From Candidatus Cloacimonadota bacterium (GTDB taxonomy: Bacteria; Cloacimonadota; Cloacimonadia; JGIOTU-2), in the NCBI GenBank assembly GCA_016932035.1, contig JAFGDR010000050.1, positions 1-12,231 of the forward strand: a stretch of 12,231 nt of DNA, in the 5' to 3' direction. Positions 8,301 through 12,231 of the stretch are shown in pieces. Under the pieces are notes generated by a model, which did no database searches, was not told where the DNA came from, and worked only from the letters and a program-made list of their open reading frames with translations. Position 1 is the first letter of the stretch. Every line of letters begins with the position of its first letter. The position numbers were made by a program, and so were the translations under genes.

Positions 8301-8959
8301 TTGTTTTCATAGTAATATTGTGATAACTCCTGGATTGCTTTCCATTTTTCATCTGATTGAGGGTATTGATTAATGATTGTAAGAAGTGTCTGCTCATATT
8401 CATCAGGCATGTTATGAAGTTCATAAACAGAAGCAAGAGAAAGCAAAATGCTTGAAATCTGTGCTTTTCCAGAAAAACTCTCAATTATATCCATCGAAAT
8501 AAGAATGGCTTCATTATACATCCCTGCATTCTTAAGTGATACTATGATCTTATCAAGTGACTGCAAAGCATATGGACTCTGTGGATAATTATAGATCAGA
8601 TCTTGATAAAATTGGGCTGCTTCAAAGTAATTTCTGCTCTGAAATAGACTCTCGGCAAGCTTATATACCGTTTGAGGATAAAGCGTTGTATTAGGATGAT
8701 CTTCGAGCAAGCGCTTATATGCAAAGGATGCATTGACATATTGCTCAAGCTCCATATAAGAATTGCCAAGATAGAACTGTGCTTCTTCAGCTAGGGTGGA
8801 ATTCGAATATTTTTGAATGATATCCTGAAATTTACCAATAGCTTCTTCATAAAGCGTGTCATCATACATCTTTTTAGCAAAATCAAATTCTTCCTGAACA
8901 CCAGCATCCAACACAAATGACACAAATATAATACATATAATTAATATTATTTTTTTCAT
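5366..8959 (-). CDS. Very large secreted tetratricopeptide-repeat protein
   Basis: A 1197-residue protein made almost wholly of tandem TPR-like helical hairpins after a signal sequence. Residues 1-20 are a short basic head (MKK), a hydrophobic core (IILIICIIFVSFVL) and a likely signal-peptidase I cut near DAG. No lipobox cysteine is placed correctly, so it is more likely soluble periplasmic than a lipoprotein. From about residue 22 to the end, units of roughly 34-40 residues recur with the TPR pattern (small residue, aromatic, A, then a Y-P-x-S/T turn), for example around DHPNTTLY, NYPQSPYA and NFPDSPLK. I estimate more than twenty units. The style resembles the TPRs of BamD and CpoB/YbgF, which bind partners at the envelope. 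No enzymatic domain or C-terminal membrane anchor is visible. It likely acts as a scaffold; its partner is unknown. The gene lies 9 nt after the ATPase gene and 25 nt before the exporter pair, so all are probably co-transcribed. Confidence 0.9.
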   Translation of the reverse strand: MKKIILIICIIFVSFVLDAGVQEEFDFAKKMYDDTLYEEAIGKFQDIIQKYSNSTLAEEAQFYLGNSYMELEQYVNASFAYKRLLEDHPNTTLYPQTVYKLAESLFQSRNYFEAAQFYQDLIYNYPQSPYALQSLDKIIVSLKNAGMYNEAILISMDIIESFSGKAQISSILLSLASVYELHNMPDEYEQTLLTIINQYPQSDEKWKAIQELSQYYYENKMQDKALQLLKDGLTESIPRMYQQSLLLLYAELLYKNGDRQEALEQNKEFYRKFDTYPQRDEIADKIASLEFALNRYGNTIVTCKEFQNNFPKSSYLSHIQYIQAYAEYNLKNYDQALEILDIIDFEATRITIQKDIYQLRAKIYLKKNDYPFAISTYLDIIKRYPHITSVDSIYYEIGQLYQNYLKDYEAAINYYFVIVTTFPESDLRGKTYLELACCSTERNNYDEAADYYKKALATHSLPENERDRATKMLAYIENYKQKNEGQALDNLVQTFAQFVRSNDYIATITSLIEIYTNDLKEFDKALELIESDPLFVSDPGLILLKGEIYLKLADKASLGEDDDADKYKAQAQQLFGSIVDNYHDIPEKAYAEYYLIPLKVRFLDPMSDDYLNSLQQLSLYFIEIYPTFPKIGTVYFNLGKALIQNDKKDEQTITYLQKAASLTGDANIRNEAYQYLGDLYLENEGYIAARNQYQKIDEKTLSADPQLLFNVGFVYYQLKSYSQSVLYLDYYVQNYPEQEKYLDVLNLLASTYITLNETEKAIAIYATLAEKAPTDALLRTLRNLYINQDKFEKALDVSMKIEDLSKKDRYILAEIYEAQGNISYAILQYSRIISLNVAEDTMLVDTEHLAELYMSIEDISSALANYTKIFNLTESYKDPFQSFSYLDWARIAENTIVAYYRSKNRTQAEAFEKYYKSIIKDNDEVQAHITLERGIYYSQLDQKKAQKLFEEVIDDYSSTEYTDDAYLELAIMALGNEKFDEADTYLTTLLQNFPDSPLKYNVYLKLGSMNFSEGNFKDALDYYQKVIQQDTEGTYAMQAIENFALTCKAMGEWMLAIEAYQMLIDRFGSPEMTPQTIFEISYCYYMDKEYRKAIQLFKTIQDQFTDSEIKAEIIYWIGESYYGMKEYDQAIETLLKIVYDYNFLDQWYVNANIKIAMAYEKLQKFDKARLFYKNVIERYGTNSNWGAEAKKLLDALP

Positions 8960-8966
8960 AATTAAA

Positions 8967-8970
8967 CCTC
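8967..8970 (-). promoter_or_regulatory. Shine-Dalgarno site of the TPR gene, overlapping the stop codon of the ATPase gene
   Basis: On the minus strand GAGG (8970-8967) shares two bases with the TGA stop of the upstream ATPase gene (8971-8969) and stands 7 nt before the ATG at 8959. Ribosomes ending on the ATPase gene would sit on this site, so the two genes look translationally coupled. Confidence 0.65.
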
Positions 8971-9607
8971 AATCATTTTGAAAATTGAGCGGAAGACTCA
9001 TTTGACATACATCTTTATATAACCCGGGATATTTGGTCAATATGAGTATTCCTTTATTTTTGATTGTTTTTATCATATTTAAAAGTATATTACTTAATTG
9101 AGTTTCAAGGAATTCTGCCGGTTCATCAAGAATAAGATATTTTGCATGAGTAGAGAAGCAGAAAGCGATCTGAAAAATGCGACGTTCACCAGCAGATAAT
9201 TCATAAAAATTTCTCATAAAATAATCTTCAAGTTTTACATTAAATTTCTCACATATCTCACTTATTTTCAATCTAATAGATTTATCGTTGCTATTACTAA
9301 TAATAAAATCATATTCATCTTTTATAAATGGAAACACAAACTGATTTTCCGACTCCTGAAATAAGAATGATACTTTGTTTTTCATAGTTTTTTCCTGATG
9401 AAGAGCAGTTGAATCAATTGTGATATTTCCTTTGAAATTTTTATGTTCTCCGAACAGAATATTAAAGAGTGTTGTTTTACCTGAACCTGTACCACCATAT
9501 ATGCAAAGGATATCATTTGTATTTAATTTAAAGGACATATCCTTAAGATAAAATGACTGTTTGCAATCCTCATAGGAGAATTTAATATCCTCGCAGACAA
9601 TACTCAT
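8969..9607 (-). CDS. Small ABC ATPase, CbiO/EcfA-like, with non-canonical D- and H-loops
   Basis: A 212-residue stand-alone ABC nucleotide-binding subunit. Walker A GGTGSGKTT is at 38-46. A Q-loop FLFQ (Q84) is followed by ESENQFVFP, which resembles the energy-coupling-factor (CbiO/EcfA) group. The signature LSAGE is at 137-141 and Walker B YLILDEP at 157-163 with catalytic E162. Two switches are unusual: the D-loop aspartate position reads FLE (Glu168), and the H-loop histidine is replaced by Lys192 in ILILTKYPG. The protein is also shorter than typical EcfA (about 270-280), lacking the usual C-terminal extension. No T-component or substrate-binding membrane subunit is in the window. Its ATG overlaps the purA stop by one base (TAATG), so it depends on purA translation; no Shine-Dalgarno site is seen. 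Over 9001-9360 the GC content is about 27% by hand count, lower than in sampled exporter lines. It may energise an importer whose membrane parts lie elsewhere, or have a regulatory role. The transport substrate is unknown. Confidence 0.85.
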   Translation of the reverse strand: MSIVCEDIKFSYEDCKQSFYLKDMSFKLNTNDILCIYGGTGSGKTTLFNILFGEHKNFKGNITIDSTALHQEKTMKNKVSFLFQESENQFVFPFIKDEYDFIISNSNDKSIRLKISEICEKFNVKLEDYFMRNFYELSAGERRIFQIAFCFSTHAKYLILDEPAEFLETQLSNILLNMIKTIKNKGILILTKYPGLYKDVCQMSLPLNFQND

Positions 9608-10875
9608 TATCGAAAAATCGTTTGTGCTCTTTTAGGGCCGACAGAAACGATCGTAACTGGAATATCAAGAATTTCTTCAATTTTATAAACAAAATTGCGA
9701 GCATTTTCGGGCAGGTCATCGAATGATTTAATTGAAGTTATATCATCATCCCAGCCTGGCATCGAGATATATGATGGTTCTACTTTTTCGAGAAATTTTG
9801 TTTCTACAGGATATTCCTTAACCACAGTTCCATTGATAGAATAACCAGTACAAATCTTAAGTTCATCAAGACCTGAATAGACATCTAAGAGTGTCAATGC
9901 GATTTCATCGAATCCATTGATCATTGCTGAAAAACCAGCAGCAACTGCGTCAAACCAGCCGCATCTGCGGGGGCGCCCGGTCGTTGTGCCGTACTCGTGC
10001 CCTTTTTCACGGATATACTCCCCTATCTCATTTTTTAACTCAGTTGGGAAAGGACCGTTACCTACACGTGTTGTGTAAGCTTTCATGACTCCAATCACTT
10101 TATCAATTGCTTTAGAATTAATCCCTGCACCGGTCAACGCACCACCAATCATTGTATTGGACGATGTAACATAGGGATAGGTTCCGAAATCTATGTCGAG
10201 TAAAGTTCCCTGAGCACCTTCAAAAAGCAATTTTCTACTATCTTTCAGCATGTTATTAATAAGATACGGTGTATTACATATATATGGCTTGAGCTGCATA
10301 CCGATATCAAATAATATATCCACTGAAACCTCAAGACTCATATTTTGAAGCCATGACTCAAGTTGTTCCTTTTTATGATTAACTAAATTGGTTAATCTAA
10401 AGGTAAGATATTCTTTATCGAGTAAATCTCCCATTCGAAGACCAAGACGAGCGGCTTTGTCAGAATAGGTCGGTCCAATGCCTGATTTTGTTGTTCCGAT
10501 TGCCTGCTTACCCCCTTTTTTCTCTCCAACTTCGTCAAGATAAGTGTGTAAGGGAAGGGTAACATGTGCCTGTGAACTGATAAAGAACCTATCTGCCAGA
10601 CTGATACCTTGCGATTTGGTTTCATCGATTTCCTGGAGGAGACGTTCTAGATTGATCACTACTCCATTACCAATGATACAAATCATCTGAGGATCAAGGA
10701 TACCAACTGGTATAATATGGAATTTGTACGTTGTATTTCCATGCACAACCGTATGCCCGGCATTGCATCCACCTTGAAAGCGGACGATTGCATCCATATT
10801 TTTAGCAAGTGCATCAACGATCTTTGCTTTTGCTTCATCCCCCCATAATGCCCCCAATACGACAGTTACTGGCAT
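9607..10875 (-). CDS. purA: Adenylosuccinate synthetase
   Basis: A 422-residue cytoplasmic enzyme that joins IMP and aspartate using GTP, the first step from IMP to AMP. It aligns along its full length with the family. Catalytic D13 is in WGDE and H41 in NAGH. The IMP-site threonines are at 128-129 (IGTT) and R143 lies in KAARLG. FEGAQGTLLDID is at 218-229, YPYVTSSNT at 233-241, and the aspartate/GTP loop TTTGRPRR at 297-304. Departures from the usual sequence are in the GTP-binding parts: the phosphate loop reads GDEAKAK (12-18) rather than GDEGKGK, and the guanine motif reads TLLD (328-331) rather than TKLD. I chose ATG 10875 because AAAGAGG stands 5 nt before it and the numbering then matches E. 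coli PurA. An ATG at 10890 would add five residues but has no Shine-Dalgarno site. It heads the five-gene run and diverges from the TldD/PmbA gene. Confidence 0.96.
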   Translation of the reverse strand: MPVTVVLGALWGDEAKAKIVDALAKNMDAIVRFQGGCNAGHTVVHGNTTYKFHIIPVGILDPQMICIIGNGVVINLERLLQEIDETKSQGISLADRFFISSQAHVTLPLHTYLDEVGEKKGGKQAIGTTKSGIGPTYSDKAARLGLRMGDLLDKEYLTFRLTNLVNHKKEQLESWLQNMSLEVSVDILFDIGMQLKPYICNTPYLINNMLKDSRKLLFEGAQGTLLDIDFGTYPYVTSSNTMIGGALTGAGINSKAIDKVIGVMKAYTTRVGNGPFPTELKNEIGEYIREKGHEYGTTTGRPRRCGWFDAVAAGFSAMINGFDEIALTLLDVYSGLDELKICTGYSINGTVVKEYPVETKFLEKVEPSYISMPGWDDDITSIKSFDDLPENARNFVYKIEEILDIPVTIVSVGPKRAQTIFR

Positions 10876-10880
10876 GATGA

Positions 10881-10887
10881 CCTCTTT
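10881..10887 (-). promoter_or_regulatory. Shine-Dalgarno site that decides the purA start
   Basis: On the minus strand AAAGAGG (10887-10881) lies 5 nt before the ATG at 10875. It falls within the codons that would follow the alternative ATG at 10890, which has no such site. This favours the inner start. Confidence 0.7.
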
Positions 10888-10890
10888 CAT

Positions 10891-11006
10891 GATTAATCTT
10901 GAATATTTATTTTAAGTATACATCACTATGTCAACAAAATCATCTTTGAATGAAAGTCTTGACATATAAAGCACATGACATGAAAAAATCAGATGAAAAA
11001 TATTTC
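10891..11006. promoter_or_regulatory. Divergent promoter region between purA and the TldD/PmbA gene
   Basis: This AT-rich stretch must serve both directions. Leftward, a TTGACA hexamer lies at 10934-10929, and candidate -10 hexamers are TAAAAT (10914-10909) and TATACT (10920-10915). The TTGACA spacing to them is too short (14 and 8 nt), so a TTGTTG at 10937-10932 with 17 nt to TAAAAT fits better. Rightward, TTGACA lies at 10959-10964 and TATAAA at 10965-10970, again not correctly spaced as one promoter. Transcription starts cannot be fixed from sequence. Also seen are AGTATACAT at 10915-10923 and again at 11010-11018, and ATGAAAAA at 10980-10987 and 10993-11000. Confidence 0.4.
10927..10966. 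repeat. Perfect 8-bp inverted repeat with 24-bp spacer
   Basis: TATGTCAA (10927-10934) is the exact reverse complement of TTGACATA (10959-10966). Each arm contains a TTGACA hexamer facing outward, one towards purA and one towards the TldD/PmbA gene. The centre-to-centre distance is 32 bp, about three helical turns, so a dimeric regulator could touch both arms. It may instead be two -35 elements that look alike. Confidence 0.55.
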
Positions 11007-11011
11007 AGGAG
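11007..11011 (+). promoter_or_regulatory. Shine-Dalgarno site of the TldD/PmbA gene
   Basis: AGGAG lies 5 nt before the ATG at 11017 and supports that start over the later in-frame ATG at residue 9. Confidence 0.75.
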
Positions 11012-11016
11012 TATAC

Positions 11017-12231
11017 ATGAACAATAATGGCAATGCTGAGATGAGAGAGCTCGCTCAAAAGATTTGCTCTTTGTCAAAAGACGTTGAAACTGAGGTTTTG
11101 ATCTTCAAGAATAAAAATGCTCTGACCCGTTATGCGGAAAATTATATTCATCAGAATGTCAGTGATACTTCATACTATATTCGAGTTCGCACGATTATGG
11201 GCAATAAAACAGCTACTGCAACAACAAACAAACTTGATGATGAGTCTCTCGAATATACGTTACAATCAGCTATAGATGCAACAAAAATGCAAAAAGATAA
11301 TGATAAACTGCTCCCCCTTCCTCATCAACAAGAGTATCATGCAACACAAAATTTTATACAAGCAACTGATGAATTTACTCCTCAACAAAGAGCAGAACAC
11401 ATCGTAAAAGCTGTGAATATTTGCAAACGAAATGGACTGGAGGGAGCAGGAATTTATTCAAACTCAACATCAGAAGTTGCGATAGCAAACTGCAAAGGAT
11501 TGTTTGGTTACGATATTTCAACGAATGCGGAATTCAGCATAACAGCAATGAAAGGTGCGGCATCCGGATGGCATGAAACAATTACCAAAGATGTTCATGA
11601 CATCGATGTGGAAAAAGCTGCTGCAATAGCGGTTGAGAAAGCTCTAAAAAGTGAATATCCCGATGCTATAAAACCAGGTAAATATACAGTTATTATGGAA
11701 CCGGCAGCAGTTGCCGAGTTTGCACTATTCCTTCTTTGGAGGGGATTTAATGGCATGGATTATCTTGAAGGTACAACATTTCTGAAAGACGGATTGAATA
11801 AAAAGATTTTCTCAGATAAACTGAATATTTATGAGGATCCCTATTACCCCCCAATCGGATCTCAACCTTTTGACTTTGAAGGTATGCCCGTTAAACCAAT
11901 GACACTCGTGGAAAAAGGTGTTCCAAGAAGTTTTGCAACAAATAGATGGATCGCAAATGAAACTGGTGCAGAAAACAATGGTCATGCAATTCCCCTACCC
12001 GGACAAGGTGCATATCCCTTTTCAATGCGATTTGATACTGGTAAGAGCTCTGTCGAGAAAATGATAAAGAATACTCAACACGGAGTTCTTGTTACTCATT
12101 TCCACTATTCAAATATTATTGATCCAATTTCCCTGCTCGTAACTGGGATGACACGCGATGGATTCTTTTTGATCGAGAATGGTAAAATTACCAAACCATT
12201 AAAAAATATGCGATTCACTGATAGTGTATTA
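11017..12231 (+). CDS. TldD/PmbA-family protein, PmbA (TldE) type, 3' end beyond the window
   Basis: The first 405 codons of an open frame with no stop before the window ends. The family forms TldD/TldE heterodimeric proteases that trim unfolded or modified peptides in the cytoplasm, for example in microcin maturation in E. coli. Family landmarks are the N-terminal segment around DTSYYIRVRTIMGNKTATATTN (starting near residue 50), the central KPGKYTVIMEPAAVAEF (219-235) followed by RGFNGMDYLEGTTFL, NRWIANETG near 309-317, and the C-terminal THFHYSNIIDP with LLVTGMTRDGFFLIENGKI (about 360-391). The HExxxH metal motif of TldD is absent; the corresponding region reads AEFALFLLWRG. This marks it as the non-catalytic PmbA/TldE-like partner, and a tldD gene would be expected elsewhere, perhaps downstream. 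About 30-50 residues are missing. AGGAG 5 nt before the ATG supports the start. It is transcribed away from purA. Confidence 0.88.
   Translation, partial: MNNNGNAEMRELAQKICSLSKDVETEVLIFKNKNALTRYAENYIHQNVSDTSYYIRVRTIMGNKTATATTNKLDDESLEYTLQSAIDATKMQKDNDKLLPLPHQQEYHATQNFIQATDEFTPQQRAEHIVKAVNICKRNGLEGAGIYSNSTSEVAIANCKGLFGYDISTNAEFSITAMKGAASGWHETITKDVHDIDVEKAAAIAVEKALKSEYPDAIKPGKYTVIMEPAAVAEFALFLLWRGFNGMDYLEGTTFLKDGLNKKIFSDKLNIYEDPYYPPIGSQPFDFEGMPVKPMTLVEKGVPRSFATNRWIANETGAENNGHAIPLPGQGAYPFSMRFDTGKSSVEKMIKNTQHGVLVTHFHYSNIIDPISLLVTGMTRDGFFLIENGKITKPLKNMRFTDSVL

Noticed and set aside
10876-10890. ATG at 10890 as the purA start
   Set aside because: No ribosome-binding site precedes it, while AAAGAGG sits correctly before the ATG at 10875 and the shorter protein matches E. 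coli numbering.
10959-10987. Canonical sigma-70 promoter starting from TTGACA at 10959
   Set aside because: At 17 nt spacing the -10 position reads GAAAAA, which does not fit. TATAAA directly adjoins the hexamer instead.
1-12231. CRISPR arrays, tRNA or rRNA genes, insertion sequences
   Set aside because: No regularly spaced direct repeats, no RNA-gene-like conserved segments and no transposase-like frame were seen. Coding genes fill nearly the whole window.

Overview
The window appears to be bacterial chromosome from an AT-rich, probably diderm organism that uses the standard genetic code. Its layout, with a very large periplasmic-type TPR protein, a YheI/YheH-type ABC exporter pair, purA and a TldD/PmbA protein, would fit an uncultured lineage of the FCB group such as Cloacimonadota. 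That placement is an impression from gene content, not something the sequence proves. No RNA genes, CRISPR array, insertion sequence or origin was recognised.

Left part (about 1-1409, + strand): a compact Type II restriction-modification module. A beta-class DNA methyltransferase with a TTG start overlaps by 20 bp a small winged-helix/HNH protein that is the likely cognate restriction endonuclease. It is very AT-rich compared with the exporter genes next to it, and it meets them tail to tail across a 60 bp spacer, so it is probably a mobile passenger.

Middle and right (10875 back to 1470, - strand): one tightly packed five-gene run that reads as an operon. The order is purA (adenylosuccinate synthetase), a small CbiO/EcfA-like ABC ATPase with non-canonical switch residues, a 1197-residue secreted TPR-repeat protein, and two half-transporters forming a heterodimeric ABC exporter. 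Every junction is between a 1-nt overlap and a 25-nt gap. The exporter pair has the expected split of one consensus and one degenerate ATP site, and the second subunit has a large extracytoplasmic insert after its first membrane helix. The PurA subunit is complete but has Ala for Gly at two positions of its phosphate loop and Leu for Lys in the guanine-recognition motif.

Right edge (11017 to the end, + strand): a TldD/PmbA-family protein, of the PmbA (TldE) type without HExxxH, truncated by the window. It diverges from purA across a roughly 140 bp regulatory region holding a perfect 8-bp inverted repeat that contains two outward-facing TTGACA hexamers.

I see no clearly unprecedented system. 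The best candidates for a closer look are the altered PurA nucleotide loop, the orphan ABC ATPase in the same operon, and the link between the giant TPR protein and the exporter.
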